In this document: piece by piece, positions 1 through 10,524 of the stretch
Position numbering within the stretch: position 1 is the first letter of the stretch
Layout: each line of letters begins with the position of its first letter
DNA from: Candidatus Pantoea deserta
GTDB taxonomy: Bacteria > Pseudomonadota > Gammaproteobacteria > Enterobacterales > Enterobacteriaceae
Assembly: GCF_003813865.1 (NCBI RefSeq)
Contig: NZ_RMVG01000010.1
Coordinates: forward strand, 111,724-175,723
Direction: 5' to 3'
DNA: 64,000 nt
Translations under genes and position numbers: made by a program
Notes under the pieces: generated by a model
Databases searched by the model: none
What the model saw: the letters and a program-made list of their open reading frames with translations, nothing else
What the model was told of the DNA's origin: nothing

Positions 1-457
1 GATCCGCTTTGCGGCATCGCGCAACGCTACTGGCGGGCAGGGCGCTAAAGCGGCTGTCCGACGCTGGCGCGGCATCGCGAGGCGTTTTAGCCTGGCGTCG
101 CGCCACGAGCTGAAAATGGCCGCAGCGGCTGATGCCTCTCTGTCTGCATGCCTGCGGCTGACGTACGCGTTACGCCGCGCCGCCACTAACGGACTTGCCA
201 ATGGCCATAGCCCCTTTATCAAGACCTCATCGCGCCGCGCTCCAGCCGTGCTTTTTCGCCATCGTTATGCCATTTTCACCCGGCAATTTACCATTGAACA
301 TTTTCTCGCCACCGCCGATAACTGACCTACTAACTTTCGTCATCAGACTATTATTGCTTGTCAAAATCTGGCTTTTCCGCTGTAGTCGAGAAAATATTAA
401 GACTTTTCTTAAGTTTTTTTGGGAAACTTCAGACAGCGCAGCAACAGGCTAATAACA
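1..457. other. Window edge and upstream region without a convincing gene
   Basis: I see no supported gene here. Short open frames at 116-325 and 195-452 lack ribosome binding sites and recognisable protein character. From about 330 the sequence becomes AT-rich, which suits the promoter and leader of the PAS-GGDEF-EAL gene that starts at 458. A weak candidate -35 (TTGTCA, 358-363) is present without a good -10. Confidence 0.5.
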
Positions 458-3319
458 ATGGATAAAAACGCTGATGTCATGTATCGATTGCTGGTGCAGA
501 GCGTGATCGACTACGCCATCTACATGCTTAAACCCGATGGCACCGTCGCTAACTGGAACGCGGGCGCGCAGCGCGCGAAAGGTTATACGTCGGATGAAAT
601 TGTCGGGCAGCATTTTTCGCTGTTTTACAGCGAAAGCGAGCGGCTTAACGGGCTGCCGCAGCGCGGTCTGGAGACGGCCGCGCGTACCGGCAGTTTTGAA
701 ACAGAGGGCTGGCGCTATCGCAAAGACGGCAGCGCTTTCTGGGCGCATGTGGTCATCGACGCGATCCGCGATGAGCACGGCGAGCTGATCGGCTTCGCCA
801 AAATTTCCCGCGACTGCACCGAACAGCAGGCGCAACAGCGCAAACAGCGCGAACAGGAGGCGCGTTTTCGCCTGCTGGTGGAGGGCGTCACGGACTACGC
901 CATTTATATGCTGGATCACGACGGTCTGGTGGTGAACTGGAACGCCGGCGCGCAGCGCGCCAAAGGCTACGTGGCGGAAGAGATCGTCGGCCAGCACTTC
1001 TCCCGCTTCTATAGCGCCAGAGATCGTCAGGCGCACATTCCGGAAAAGAACCTGCAAACGGCGTTTCGCACCGGGCGTTTCGAAGATGAGGGCTGGCGCT
1101 ATCGCAAAGACGGCAGCGCCTTCTGGGCGCATGTCATCATCGATGCGGTGCGCGACGACAACGGCAAACTGATTGGCTACGCCAAGATCACGCGCGACTG
1201 CACCGAACAGCAGGCGCTGCTGCGCGCGCAGCGTGAACAGGAGCAGCGCTTTCGTCTGCTGGTAGAGGGCGTCACCGATTACGCTATCTATATGCTGGAC
1301 ATCCAGGGACATGTGGTGAACTGGAACGTCGGAGCGCAGCGCGCCAAAGGCTATCTTGCCGACGAAATCATCGGTCAGCACTTTTCAGTGTTTTACGGCG
1401 CGCAGGAGCGGATGCAGCGCACCCCTGACGCCAACCTCGCCATCGCGCTGGCCAGCGGCCGGTTCGAAGATGAGGGCTGGCGCTATCGCAAAGATGGCAG
1501 CGCCTTCTGGGCGCACGTCGTGATTGACGCTATCCATAACGACGAAGGACGGCTCATCGGCTTCGCCAAGATCACCCGCGACATCACCGAGCGCCGCGAG
1601 CAGCAGCAGCAGCTGCTGCGCGCCAAAGATCTCGCCGAATCGCAGAGCGCAAAGATGTCGGCGCTGTCGAAGTTTCTCGACAATATCATCGCCAATATTC
1701 CCTCCTGCGTGGTGGTGGAAGACGCCGTTACCCGTGAAATCCTGCTGGTCAACGACCGGGCCGAAAAGCTGTTCGGCGTGGCGAAGGCGCTGCTGGTTAA
1801 CAAAAGGCCGCACGAATGCATGTCGGCCGAACTCAGCGACTACTTCAACAGCCTGGCGGATATCGCGCTGCGCAGCGAGGGGATCCATGAACGCGAACAG
1901 CTGCTGCTGACCGCCAGCGGCGAACGCATTCTGCATACCCGCGCCACCACTATCAAAGGACAGGACGCCCGGCAGAACTACGTTATGCTGATCGTCGAGG
2001 ATGTCACCGATCAGCGCGCCGCCGACGCCCGCATTCACCATATGGCGCATCACGATAATCTCACCAGCCTGCCGAACCGGATTCTTTTCCGTCAGCGCCT
2101 GAGCGAGGCGCTGCGCAGCGACACCCAGGCAGGGCGGCAGACCGCCACGCTCTGTCTGGACCTCGACAACTTTAAAAACGTCAACGATGCGCTCGGCCAC
2201 CAGATAGGCGACGAGCTGCTGCGCGCCATTGCCAAACGCCTGCGCGGCACGTTGCGCGACCGCGACACCCTGGCGCGTATCGGCGGCGACGAGTTTGCTA
2301 TCGTCCTGCCTTCAGTGGGTAGCGCAGAGGAAGCGGCCATCGTCGCGCAGCGGCTGATTGAGGCGATACGGCCGCCGGTCAATATCGAAGGCCATAACCT
2401 GAGCGTCGGTCTTAGCGTGGGGATTGCCCTGAGCGCCACCCTCACTAACACGCCGGAGCAGATGCTGCGCTGCGCCGATATGGCGCTCTACGAGGCCAAG
2501 CGCAACGGCCGTAACCGCTACGAGCACTTTACGCTGGCGATGGATGATATCGCGCGCAGCCGCCGCGTGATTGAGAACGATCTGCGCGAGGCGATCGGCG
2601 GCCGCCAGCTCAAGCTTTACTATCAGCCGATTACCGATGGGGAAGCGGTGCAGTCGATTATCGGCTACGAGGCGCTGATGCGCTGGCATCACCCGGTGAA
2701 AGGGCTGATTATGCCAAACGACTTTATTCCCATTGCGGAAGAGAGCGGGCTGATTCATATGCTCGGCGCCTATGCCCTCTATGAAGCCTGCCGCGAAGCC
2801 ACCACCTGGGAAGGCAAGCAGTCGGTGTCAGTGAATCTGTCGCCGCTTCAGTTTAAAAACAGCTCGCTGGTCTCTGTGGTCGAAGCCGCGCTGCGCGACT
2901 CCGGACTGGAGCCGGGGCGGCTGGAGGTGGAGATCACCGAATCGGTGCTGCTCGACGACTCGCTCGGCAATATCCGCACGCTGGAGAGTCTGAAAAAACT
3001 GGGCGTGCAGATCGCGCTCGACGATTTCGGTACCGGCTATTCGTCGCTGAGCTATCTGCGCTCTTTCCCGTTCGACAAAATCAAAATCGACAAATCCTTT
3101 ATCAACGACATGGGCGACAGCCGCGAGGCGCTGGCCATTATCCGCGCCATCACTGGTATGAGCCGCAGCCTGGACATCCAGATCACCGCCGAAGGCGTGG
3201 AGAACAGCGAGCAGTTTGCGAAGCTGCGCGAAGAGGGCTGCACGCTGTTCCAGGGCTACTACTTCGGCCGTCCGCAGCCGTCGGAGCTGCGGCTGAAAGC
3301 GCTGGAGAGTCCCTCTTAA
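458..3319 (+). CDS. PAS(x4)-GGDEF-EAL cyclic-di-GMP signalling protein
   Basis: This is a soluble 953-residue protein that should make and/or break cyclic-di-GMP in response to a PAS-sensed signal. Three nearly identical PAS units, each 128 residues long, begin at about residues 13, 141 and 269. A fourth, diverged PAS lies at about 400-520. The GGDEF motif is at 609-613 and is intact, with an RDRD inhibitory site five residues before it. The EAL domain starts near 725, with EAL at 738-740 and the ITES, DDFGTG and AEGVE motifs present, so both activities are possible. No membrane segment is visible. I chose the ATG at 458 because a CAGG lies 9 bases upstream; the ATG at 419 has no ribosome binding site. 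The 3' end overlaps the convergent LacI gene by a few bases. Confidence 0.9.
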   Translation: MDKNADVMYRLLVQSVIDYAIYMLKPDGTVANWNAGAQRAKGYTSDEIVGQHFSLFYSESERLNGLPQRGLETAARTGSFETEGWRYRKDGSAFWAHVVIDAIRDEHGELIGFAKISRDCTEQQAQQRKQREQEARFRLLVEGVTDYAIYMLDHDGLVVNWNAGAQRAKGYVAEEIVGQHFSRFYSARDRQAHIPEKNLQTAFRTGRFEDEGWRYRKDGSAFWAHVIIDAVRDDNGKLIGYAKITRDCTEQQALLRAQREQEQRFRLLVEGVTDYAIYMLDIQGHVVNWNVGAQRAKGYLADEIIGQHFSVFYGAQERMQRTPDANLAIALASGRFEDEGWRYRKDGSAFWAHVVIDAIHNDEGRLIGFAKITRDITERREQQQQLLRAKDLAESQSAKMSALSKFLDNIIANIPSCVVVEDAVTREILLVNDRAEKLFGVAKALLVNKRPHECMSAELSDYFNSLADIALRSEGIHEREQLLLTASGERILHTRATTIKGQDARQNYVMLIVEDVTDQRAADARIHHMAHHDNLTSLPNRILFRQRLSEALRSDTQAGRQTATLCLDLDNFKNVNDALGHQIGDELLRAIAKRLRGTLRDRDTLARIGGDEFAIVLPSVGSAEEAAIVAQRLIEAIRPPVNIEGHNLSVGLSVGIALSATLTNTPEQMLRCADMALYEAKRNGRNRYEHFTLAMDDIARSRRVIENDLREAIGGRQLKLYYQPITDGEAVQSIIGYEALMRWHHPVKGLIMPNDFIPIAEESGLIHMLGAYALYEACREATTWEGKQSVSVNLSPLQFKNSSLVSVVEAALRDSGLEPGRLEVEITESVLLDDSLGNIRTLESLKKLGVQIALDDFGTGYSSLSYLRSFPFDKIKIDKSFINDMGDSREALAIIRAITGMSRSLDIQITAEGVENSEQFAKLREEGCTLFQGYYFGRPQPSELRLKALESPS

Positions 3320-4380
3320 TCGTACAGGCCGTGCTGCTGCACCGGCGCGTGGCTGAGGTTGTCGCGAATGCGGCGCACCGACTCGCGCACCACCAGCTTG
3401 CCGTGCAGCAGCAGCGTGCCGGGCAGGGCCTGCGGGTTCAGGCGCATCGTCTGCACCATGCGCACCGCTTCCGCGCCCAGCTCGTCGCGCGGCACCTGCA
3501 CCGAGGTCAGGGGAATGTCGTGAATGGCGGCGAGGTTGAAGCCGTCCATGCTCATCACCGAAATATCCTGCGGCACGCGCAGGCCGGCCTGCTGTAGCGC
3601 TTCCACCGCGCCGGCGGCGATATAGTCGCCGCTGGCCAGTATCGCCGTAGGGCGCTGGGCGCGGGGGCAGTGCTTCAGGTATTCGCCTAGCCTTTCCGCC
3701 GCCTCCAGGCGACTAAAACTGGTCAGCGTCAGCAGATGCTGGCGGCTGTCAAAACGCAGATTCATCGCGTGCCAGGCGTCCCGCACCCCCTGCAAGCGCT
3801 GCTCCATGGTGTAGCGCCGCAGGCAGTGCAGCGACAAAATTTGCCGGTGCCCCTGTTCGAACAGATAGCGCGCGGCGCTCTCGCCAATCAGCTGATGATG
3901 GGGTGAAACTGAGGGCAGCCGCATCCGTCGATCCAGCGCATTGATTAACACGCAGGGTTTATTCATCTCGGCCGCAAGCTGGTGGATATGTCCATCGTCA
4001 ATTCCCACCAGCAGCGCGGCGTCCGTCTGCTGCATCTTCTCCAGAAACAGCGCGGTATCGCTCTCATTCTCTTCCAGCGCGCAGTAGCGCAGACGCACCT
4101 CGTGCGGCTCAACGGCCTGCGCAATGCCCTGAATTACCTTGTAATAAAAGATGTCGCTGCGCGCGTCAAAAGCGCGCGACGGCGCGAATACCATCAGCGT
4201 ATTGAGCAGCAGACGACCGCTGTGCAGGTTATCCAGCACGCCCTGCTGCTGCGCCACCGCCAGTACCTTGTCGCGCGTGCTGGCGCGGGTATTGGCTTTA
4301 CCCGCAAGCACGCGCGAAACGGTGCTGATTGAGACGCCGCTCAGCGCGGCAATTTCGCTGATTTTCAGCCTTTGTTTCAT
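3316..4380 (-). CDS. LacI-family transcriptional repressor
   Basis: This 354-residue regulator starts with a classic LacI helix-turn-helix (residues about 6-26, [19 protein letters not shown]) followed by the hinge helix. The rest is a periplasmic-binding-protein-like effector domain ending in the typical VRESVR element. It is transcribed away from the MFS transporter and GH31 glycosidase at 4618-8299, so the natural inference is that it represses them until their sugar is present. The inducer cannot be read from the sequence. Its stop codon overlaps the stop of the GGDEF-EAL gene, leaving no room for a separate terminator between the convergent genes. Confidence 0.9.
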   Translation of the reverse strand: MKQRLKISEIAALSGVSISTVSRVLAGKANTRASTRDKVLAVAQQQGVLDNLHSGRLLLNTLMVFAPSRAFDARSDIFYYKVIQGIAQAVEPHEVRLRYCALEENESDTALFLEKMQQTDAALLVGIDDGHIHQLAAEMNKPCVLINALDRRMRLPSVSPHHQLIGESAARYLFEQGHRQILSLHCLRRYTMEQRLQGVRDAWHAMNLRFDSRQHLLTLTSFSRLEAAERLGEYLKHCPRAQRPTAILASGDYIAAGAVEALQQAGLRVPQDISVMSMDGFNLAAIHDIPLTSVQVPRDELGAEAVRMVQTMRLNPQALPGTLLLHGKLVVRESVRRIRDNLSHAPVQQHGLYD

Positions 4381-4406
4381 TTTGTGATCGTCCTCAAATC
4401 TGCTGA

Positions 4407-4468
4407 TGAAAAAATTTTCATTAAGTGCTGAATCGCGTCAGATAAGGCAAGGAAGCGGCTTTAGCCGC
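4407..4468. promoter_or_regulatory. Candidate LacI-type operators in the divergent promoter region
   Basis: Two dyads lie between the repressor and the transporter. One is TGAAAAAATTTTCA at 4407-4420 (12 of 14 positions symmetric). The other is GCGGCTTTAGCCGC at 4455-4468, with two 6-base arms around TT. GCGGCTATACCG recurs near 4503. Neither has the central CG usual for LacI-family operators, so the assignment is tentative. Confidence 0.35.
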
Positions 4469-4617
4469 GCCAGAAAGTTTGCCATGAAAAAAGTTGCAAA
4501 AAAGCGGCTATACCGACGTTTCACGCTTTTTTATGGTGCAGACGGGTTCACGAGGTACGCCGGGCGGCGATGTGAAGGATTAACGTGGCCGTTAACAGTC
4601 TGCACAGGAGCTTAACA

Positions 4618-5928
4618 ATGAGCCTTGAATCAACCACAAAAACCATCAGCGCTACAGGCGCGATACGAACGATAAAACATCTGCGCTGGTGGATGCTGGG
4701 ACTGTTTCTGCTAGGCGTCACGGTGAACTACGTTACACGTAATTCCCTCGGCATTCTGGCGCCTGAACTGAAAACCAGCCTGAACATGAGTACCGAACAC
4801 TATTCCTGGGTCGTCGCGGCGTTTCAGCTTGCCTATACCCTGTTCCAGCCGCTGTGCGGCTGGCTGATCGATGTGATCGGTCTGAAAATGGGCTTTCTGA
4901 TCTGCGCGCTGGTCTGGTCGGTCACCTGCCTGCTGCACGCCGGGGCGGGAAGCTGGCTGCATCTGGCGCTGCTGCGCTTTGTAATGGGCGCCTCGGAAGC
5001 GGCGGCAACCCCGGCAAACGCCAAAGCGATTGGCGACTGGTTCCCGAAAAAAGAGCGGCCGGTCGCGGCGGGCTGGGCAGGCGTCGGCTTCTCTGTCGGC
5101 GCGATGCTGGCGCCGCCGATTATCTATGTGGCGCACATCTCCTTTGGCTGGCAGGGCGCCTTCCTGCTGACCGGCGGGCTTGGCCTGCTGTGGGTGGGAC
5201 TGTGGTGGTGGGGCTATCAGTCACCGGAAAAACACGCGCGTCTGTCGGATGAAGAGCGCGCGTGGATCGCCCAGGATAACGAAGCGGTGGGCGAAAAGCT
5301 GCCGTTTTTCCGGGCGCTGAAAACCATCGGCAAAGAGAAGAAATTTTACGGCATCGCTATTCCCGCTTTTCTCGCTGAGCCTGCCTGGGCGGTGCTGAGC
5401 TTCTGGGTGCCGCTCTACCTGGCTAACGAGCGCGGCATGGATCTCAAACAGATCGTGATGTTCGCCTGGCTGCCGTTTCTCGCCGCCGATCTTGGCAGCG
5501 TCGCCAGCGGCTACCTCACCAAAATTTATGTGAAGTGGTTTGGCCTGACGCGCGTTAATTCCATTGTCGCCAGCTCGATCACCGGCGCGGCGCTGATGAT
5601 CTCGCTGGCGCTGATGACGCTGGTGAAAGATCCTTATCTGGCGATCGCGCTGATCTCGATCGGCGGTTTCGGCCATCAGGTGATCTCCTGCATGCTCAGC
5701 GCGCTGGTGGTCGAACGCTTCGATCGCCGCCAGATGGCCACCGTTAACGGCATGCGCGGCTCCTGCGCCTGGATCGCCAGCTTTATCTTCTCTCTGATTA
5801 TCGGCGTCACCGCCGACACCATTGGCTTTAACCCGCTGTTCGTCGCCATGGGCTTTTTCGACCTGATCGGCGCGATTTTCCTGGTGATGTTTATTGCCGA
5901 ACGTCGTCAGCGCAGCGCTGAACAATAA
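4618..5928 (+). CDS. MFS transporter, hexuronate/ExuT-like (ACS family)
   Basis: This is a 436-residue inner-membrane major facilitator with about 12 predicted membrane helices. The first follows a short cytoplasmic N-terminus (WWMLGLFLLGVTVNYVTRNSL). The pattern VNYVTRNSLGILAP and the later FPKKERPVAAGW resemble the anion:cation symporter branch that includes hexuronate and galactonate carriers. The ATG at 4618 has AGGAG 7 bases upstream; the ATG at 4585 lacks such a site. The GH31 glycosidase starts 10 bases after the stop, so the two are very likely one transcript. The carrier probably brings in the glycoside or sugar acid that the enzyme handles. The substrate is unknown. Confidence 0.88.
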   Translation: MSLESTTKTISATGAIRTIKHLRWWMLGLFLLGVTVNYVTRNSLGILAPELKTSLNMSTEHYSWVVAAFQLAYTLFQPLCGWLIDVIGLKMGFLICALVWSVTCLLHAGAGSWLHLALLRFVMGASEAAATPANAKAIGDWFPKKERPVAAGWAGVGFSVGAMLAPPIIYVAHISFGWQGAFLLTGGLGLLWVGLWWWGYQSPEKHARLSDEERAWIAQDNEAVGEKLPFFRALKTIGKEKKFYGIAIPAFLAEPAWAVLSFWVPLYLANERGMDLKQIVMFAWLPFLAADLGSVASGYLTKIYVKWFGLTRVNSIVASSITGAALMISLALMTLVKDPYLAIALISIGGFGHQVISCMLSALVVERFDRRQMATVNGMRGSCAWIASFIFSLIIGVTADTIGFNPLFVAMGFFDLIGAIFLVMFIAERRQRSAEQ

Positions 5929-5938
5929 GGACTCCCTG

Positions 5939-8299
5939 ATGAAAACCCTGAAGAACTGGACGCTGAATCAGCACGCCGATCACTTTGTTGAGCTAAAGGT
6001 GGATAACCGCCATCTGCTGCGCATTTATGTGCTGGAATCGGGCCTGATGCGCGTGCTGCTGAAGCGCAACGGCGAGCTGGCGCTGAACCACACCTGGAGT
6101 ATCGCGCCGGGGGACGACGTGCCCTGGGAAGGACGCGATCGCGAATCGTCTGACGGCTTTACGCTGCCCGCGTTTCAGCTGGAGCATGAGGAGAATCAGC
6201 TGCGTATCAGCACCGATCGCCTGCGCGTTACGGTACACCATCCGCTCTGCCTGAGCTGGGAACATGCTCAGCAGGGTCAGTGGCAGCCGCTGGCCGCCGA
6301 TCGCCATACCGGCGCCTATCTGCTCAACGCGCATGGCGACGGCGTCGAGCACTACCAGCGTCGCCAGCCGCAGGATCGGGTATACGGCCTCGGCGAAAAA
6401 ACCGGCGATCTCAACCGCAGCGGCCGCCGCTTCGAGATGCGTAACCTGGATGCGATGGGCTATAACGCCGCCAGCACCGATCCGCTCTACAAACATATTC
6501 CCTTTACGCTGACGCAGCGCGACGGCGTCAGCTTCGGCCTGTTTTATGACAACCTGAGCAGCAGCTGGCTCGATCTGGGCAACGAGCTGGATAACTACCA
6601 TCTGCCGTACCGCCGCTATCGCGCCGAGGCGGGCGATCTTGACTACTACCTGATGCTGGGGCCGAAGCTGCTGGATGTCACCCAGGCCTTTGTACGCCTC
6701 ACCGGACGCACCATTTTTCAGCCAAAGTGGAGCCTGGGCTACAGCGGCTCGACGATGCACTACACCGACGCGCCCGACGCGCAGCATCAGCTGCAAGGCT
6801 TTATTCGTCTCTGCCGCGAGCATGAAATTCCCTGCGACTCGTTCCAGCTCTCCTCCGGCTACACCTCGATCAACAACAAGCGCTATGTGTTCAACTGGAA
6901 TTACGACAAGGTGCCGAATCCCAGCGGCATGAGCGAAGCCTTTCACGCGGCGGGCATGAAGCTGGCGGCGAATATCAAGCCCTGCCTGTTGCAGGATCAT
7001 CCTCGCTATCAGGAGGTGGCGTCGCAGGGGCTGTTTATTCGCGACTCGGAGCAGGATCGCCCGGAACGTTCGGTGTTCTGGGATGATGAGGGATCGCACC
7101 TCGACTTTACCCATCCGCAGGCGGTGCGCTGGTGGCAGGAGAACGTCACCGCGCAGCTGCTGGAGAAGGGCATTGACGCCACCTGGAACGATAACAATGA
7201 ATATGAGGTGTGGGACGGCGAAGCGCGCTGCCACGGGTTCGGCCAGAGCATTGCTATCAAGCATATTCGCCCGGTGATGCCGCTGCTGATGATGCGCGCC
7301 TCGCTGGAGGCGCAGCAGCGTTTCGCGCCGGAGAAACGGCCCTATCTTATTTCACGCTCCGGCTGCGCGGGGATGCAGCGCTATGTGCAGACGTGGAGCG
7401 GCGATAATCGCACCAGCTGGCAGACGCTGCGCTACAACATTCGCATGGGGCTGGGCATGAGCCTCTCCGGGCTGTTCAACGTCGGCCATGACGTCGGCGG
7501 CTTCTCTGGCGATAAGCCGGACGCCGAGCTGTTTGTGCGCTGGGTGCAGAACGGCGTGATGCATCCACGCTTTACTATTCACTCCTGGAACGACGATCAC
7601 ACCGTGAATGAGCCGTGGATGTATCCAGAAGTGACGCCGCTGATCCGTGAGGCGATCCGCTTGCGCTACCGTCTGATGCCTTACCTTTACACGCTGCTGT
7701 GGCAGGCGAGCGCGCAGGATCAGCCGATGCTGCGCCCAACCTTCCTCGACCATGAAGAGGACAGCGAGACCTACCGGGAGAATGACGACTTTCTGCTGGG
7801 ACGCGACCTGCTGGTGGCCAGCGTGGTGGAAGAGGGCAGCCGCGAGCGCGAGGTCTATCTGCCACGCAACGCTCACGGCTGGTACGACTGGCACAGCGGG
7901 CAGTGGCTGGCGGGCGGGCAGACCGTCACGCTGGACGCGCCGCTCGACCGCCTGCCGCTGCTGGCGCGCGCCGGTTGCGCGATCCCGCTGGGCCGCTGTG
8001 AAAGCGCCACGGATGCGCGCCTCGACAATGTGCGTGAGCTTCAACTGTGGCCTGCGCCCGGCGAAGCGCAGACGGAAGGCGAGTTTTTTGACGATGACGG
8101 CGAGAGCCACGGCTGGCGTCAGGGCAATGCGCTGTGGATGCGCTGGACGCTACGCGGCAGCGCGCAACGCCTGGAGTTAACGCTGGAGAAGCGCGGGGAT
8201 TATCAGCCGGCCTGGCGTGAGATTGAAGTGCTGCTGCCCGCTGGCGAGACGCGTGAACTGTGGATTAACGGCGAGAAAGGCACGCGCTTTAGCCTGTAG
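5939..8299 (+). CDS. Glycoside hydrolase family 31 alpha-glycosidase
   Basis: This 786-residue cytoplasmic enzyme should release alpha-linked sugars with retention of configuration. The beta-sandwich N-terminus is followed by the catalytic barrel. The nucleophile motif WNDNNE begins at residue 416 (Asp418), and the acid/base motif WSGDN begins at 486 (Asp489). The HDVGGFSGDKPD and HSWNDDHTVNEPW segments are typical of alpha-glucosidases of the family. The nucleophile motif differs from the KTDFGE of E. coli YicI, so an alpha-glucosidase is more likely than an alpha-xylosidase. It has no signal peptide. AAGG precedes the ATG by 8 bases. It shares an operon with the upstream transporter and probably the control of the divergent LacI protein. 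Confidence 0.9.
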   Translation: MKTLKNWTLNQHADHFVELKVDNRHLLRIYVLESGLMRVLLKRNGELALNHTWSIAPGDDVPWEGRDRESSDGFTLPAFQLEHEENQLRISTDRLRVTVHHPLCLSWEHAQQGQWQPLAADRHTGAYLLNAHGDGVEHYQRRQPQDRVYGLGEKTGDLNRSGRRFEMRNLDAMGYNAASTDPLYKHIPFTLTQRDGVSFGLFYDNLSSSWLDLGNELDNYHLPYRRYRAEAGDLDYYLMLGPKLLDVTQAFVRLTGRTIFQPKWSLGYSGSTMHYTDAPDAQHQLQGFIRLCREHEIPCDSFQLSSGYTSINNKRYVFNWNYDKVPNPSGMSEAFHAAGMKLAANIKPCLLQDHPRYQEVASQGLFIRDSEQDRPERSVFWDDEGSHLDFTHPQAVRWWQENVTAQLLEKGIDATWNDNNEYEVWDGEARCHGFGQSIAIKHIRPVMPLLMMRASLEAQQRFAPEKRPYLISRSGCAGMQRYVQTWSGDNRTSWQTLRYNIRMGLGMSLSGLFNVGHDVGGFSGDKPDAELFVRWVQNGVMHPRFTIHSWNDDHTVNEPWMYPEVTPLIREAIRLRYRLMPYLYTLLWQASAQDQPMLRPTFLDHEEDSETYRENDDFLLGRDLLVASVVEEGSREREVYLPRNAHGWYDWHSGQWLAGGQTVTLDAPLDRLPLLARAGCAIPLGRCESATDARLDNVRELQLWPAPGEAQTEGEFFDDDGESHGWRQGNALWMRWTLRGSAQRLELTLEKRGDYQPAWREIEVLLPAGETRELWINGEKGTRFSL

Positions 8300-8344
8300 G
8301 CGGCGGCTGGCGCGAGGCGGCCGCGCGCCGGCCCGGTAAGGGAC

Positions 8345-8364
8345 GCGCCTCAGGGAGGAGGCGC
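8345..8364 (+). terminator. Possible terminator after the GH31 gene
   Basis: A 7-base stem (GCGCCTC/GAGGCGC) with a 6-base loop lies 45 bases past the stop codon. The T-rich tail is poor (TTATC). Confidence 0.4.
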
Positions 8365-8422
8365 TTATCAGTGCGGGCTGCGCGACCAGAAACTTCTTGA
8401 GCGGTCTGGCGGTCTGGGCAAC

Positions 8423-8935
8423 TCAGCCGTTAGCGCCGTGGCTTTCGCTATTCATACGCGCCAGATCTTTGTCGATCAGGAACAGGCCTTCGCCTTTATT
8501 ACCCACCAGCGCCAGCTTATCCAGCACGGTTTTGAACAGCTTTTCTTCTTCATGCTGCTCGGCGACGTACCATTGCAGGAAGTTGAACGTAGAGTAGTCA
8601 AGCGAGGTTATCGCCGCATGCGCCAGCTCGTTGATCTTGCTGGTGATCAGCTTCTCGTGCTCCAGCGCCTGCTCCAGCAGTTCGGACAGCGAGTTATAGG
8701 CCACCGGCGGCGCGGCGATGGTGCCCAGCACCGGCATCGCGCCCGTGTCGCTCAGGTAATCAAACAGGCGCTGCATATGTTCCATCTCTTCGCGCGAATG
8801 CTCTTTGAGAAATGCCGCCGCGCCTTCCAGGCCTTTATCGCTGCACCAGGCGCTCATCTGTAAATAGAGATTCGCGGAGAAAAATTCGAGGTTAAGTTGA
8901 TCATTCAGGCGCGCGGTCATTTCAGCGGTCAGCAT
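8423..8935 (-). CDS. ftnA: Ferritin FtnA (iron storage)
   Basis: This is the non-haem ferritin, which assembles as a 24-subunit cage, oxidises Fe(II) at a di-iron centre and stores the mineral in the cytoplasm. It has 170 residues, against 165 in E. coli. The ferroxidase ligands are visible in [11 protein letters not shown] (Glu17 region), [16 protein letters not shown] (E-x-x-H) and [30 protein letters not shown] is the usual fourth-helix run. The ATG is preceded by AAAAGGA at good spacing. It is monocistronic, with a long AT-rich divergent region upstream. No good Fur box is visible there. Identification is by close similarity to E. coli FtnA along the whole length. Confidence 0.96.
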   Translation of the reverse strand: MLTAEMTARLNDQLNLEFFSANLYLQMSAWCSDKGLEGAAAFLKEHSREEMEHMQRLFDYLSDTGAMPVLGTIAAPPVAYNSLSELLEQALEHEKLITSKINELAHAAITSLDYSTFNFLQWYVAEQHEEEKLFKTVLDKLALVGNKGEGLFLIDKDLARMNSESHGANG

Positions 8936-9379
8936 GGGCGATTCCTTTTAAAAAGATGTTAATAAATAGCAGGGAAGTGGTGAATTATGCATCATAACGC
9001 GCAGCGAAAGAAAGCGTTTTGAATAAAAATGGTTAATTTATCCAGTTGATTTAACTAGAATTATTCAGCTATTTGAATGCGATCAATTATCATTCCTGGA
9101 GCGATTTTGTATTGCACCAGAGGCGTACGCGGCGAGCGCACCTTTGTGGTGCGCAGGCGGCCTTTCACTCAATCAGCGGTGGCGCGCAAAACATATTTAC
9201 GGACGATCGCTCTTTTCAGAAAATATAAAGCGGCGCAGATTTAAACAATTATTTATTTCAAAGCTGGATTCAGAAAAACATTATTTTCAAAAGAGACTTT
9301 GCGCCCTTGCTGGCATAAATCCTGCAACGGTGAAAGTTCCATATATTGCAACTTGAACTCTTTATTAGCGGGAACAACG
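8936..9379. other. AT-rich divergent intergenic region (ftnA / yjiH)
   Basis: These 444 bases separate ftnA from yjiH and contain no supported gene. The sequence is rich in ATT/AAT tracts and must carry both promoters. I could not assign a specific operator with confidence. Confidence 0.5.
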
Positions 9380-10051
9380 ATGTCGGACGAAAAAATAGTC
9401 TTACCGGGCGAGCGCCTCTCCGCCAGCAAAGGAAGTTACGTGGCTCTGATTGTGGCTATCCTGTTTTTTTCAGGACTGCTATATCAGGTTGACGGTTTTC
9501 ACTGGCTCGGCGCCTTTGACTTCACCACGCTGGGCGGCAGTTTCGGCACCATGAAAGATCCTGCCAGCAACACCTTTCTCGGCGCGGGCGGGCTGAGCGC
9601 CAAAGCGGGATTTCTCTTCGCCCTGTCGCTGACGCCGACGGTGATGCTGGCGCTGGGCGTGCTGGAAATCTTTACCCACTACGGCGCGATGCGGGCCGCG
9701 CATAAGCTGCTGACGCCGCTGCTTCAGCCCCTGATGGGACTGCCGGGACGCTGTGGACTGGCGCTGATCACCGATCTGCAAAGCACCGATGCCGGCGCGG
9801 CGCTGACCAAAGAGATGTATGACCGTAATCAGGTCACGAAAAAAGACATTGTGGTGATGAGCGCCTGGCAATATTCCGGCGCAGGCTTAATTAATAACTA
9901 TTTTGCTATCGGCTCGGCGCTGTTCGCGTCGATGACGCTGCCGATTATTATTCCGCTGGCGTTAATGTTCATTCTTAAATTTGTTGGCGCGGCGCTGACG
10001 CGCGGCGTGTTAAACAGTGTATATAAAAAGGATTTCGCAAATGGAAAATAA
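9380..10051 (+). CDS. yjiH: YjiH-like membrane protein (nucleoside-recognition/Gate domain)
   Basis: This 223-residue polytopic membrane protein resembles E. coli YjiH and carries the Gate (nucleoside-recognition) fold. Hydrophobic helices lie near residues 20-38, 72-95, 110-128 and 150-205. The conserved run LPGRCGLALITDLQSTDAGAA sits between helices. The ATG at 9380 gives a length close to E. coli YjiH; the upstream in-frame ATG at 9299 adds residues without family support. It overlaps the next gene by 11 bases, which suggests a two-component membrane unit. With the M20 peptidase downstream, the trio looks like a peptide or dipeptide uptake and hydrolysis operon, but the substrate is unknown. 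Confidence 0.85.
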   Translation: MSDEKIVLPGERLSASKGSYVALIVAILFFSGLLYQVDGFHWLGAFDFTTLGGSFGTMKDPASNTFLGAGGLSAKAGFLFALSLTPTVMLALGVLEIFTHYGAMRAAHKLLTPLLQPLMGLPGRCGLALITDLQSTDAGAALTKEMYDRNQVTKKDIVVMSAWQYSGAGLINNYFAIGSALFASMTLPIIIPLALMFILKFVGAALTRGVLNSVYKKDFANGK

Positions 10052-10514
10052 CGCAGCGGTAAAAACCAGCCAGAACCCATTTGATATTTTCGTCACCGGC
10101 GCGCGTAAAGGCTTCCATATCGCCGTTCACAACCTGATGCCGAACGTAGTCATGGCCTATGTGCTGGCAGAAGTGCTGAATCTGCTCGGCATTATGCCCT
10201 TTCTCGGCCAGCTATTCGCGCCGGTAATGGGGCTGTTTGGCCTGCCTGGCGAGGCGATTACCGTGCTGCTTACCGCCTGGCTCTCCTCTTCCGCCGGAAC
10301 CGGCGTAGCGGTAAGCCTGCTGACCAAAGGCATACTGACCGGCGCGGACATCACTATCCTCGCGCCCGCCATTTTCCTGATGGGTTCGCAGTTGCAGTAC
10401 ATGGGCCGCCTGCTGGGCGTGGCCGACGTGCCGAAAAAATACTGGCCGCTGCTGATGCTGGTGAGCATTATCAATGCAGCGATCGCTATGTTTGTTATGC
10501 GTCTTTTTATCTAG
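10041..10514 (+). CDS. yjiG: YjiG-like membrane protein (SpmB/Gate family)
   Basis: This 157-residue membrane protein is the partner of the upstream YjiH-like protein and matches E. coli YjiG (153 residues). Several membrane helices are visible (about residues 28-60, 62-95, 100-118, 130-152). AWLSSSAGTGVAVSLL is the typical Gate-domain segment. The ATG at 10041 lies inside the end of yjiH and has AAAGGA 8 bases upstream, which points to translational coupling. The GTG start of the peptidase follows 10 bases after the stop. In E. coli the third gene is iadA (isoaspartyl dipeptidase); here an M20 enzyme takes its place. Confidence 0.87.
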   Translation: MENNAAVKTSQNPFDIFVTGARKGFHIAVHNLMPNVVMAYVLAEVLNLLGIMPFLGQLFAPVMGLFGLPGEAITVLLTAWLSSSAGTGVAVSLLTKGILTGADITILAPAIFLMGSQLQYMGRLLGVADVPKKYWPLLMLVSIINAAIAMFVMRLFI

Positions 10515-10524
10515 GAGAGAAGCG

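Noticed and set aside
116..452. Two small frames at the window start
   Set aside because: No start signals and no recognisable protein; they precede a well-supported gene in the same direction.
449..1381. Long antisense frames opposite the PAS repeats and many other GC-rich genes
   Set aside because: They are shadows caused by high third-position GC; the sense frames carry clear domain motifs.
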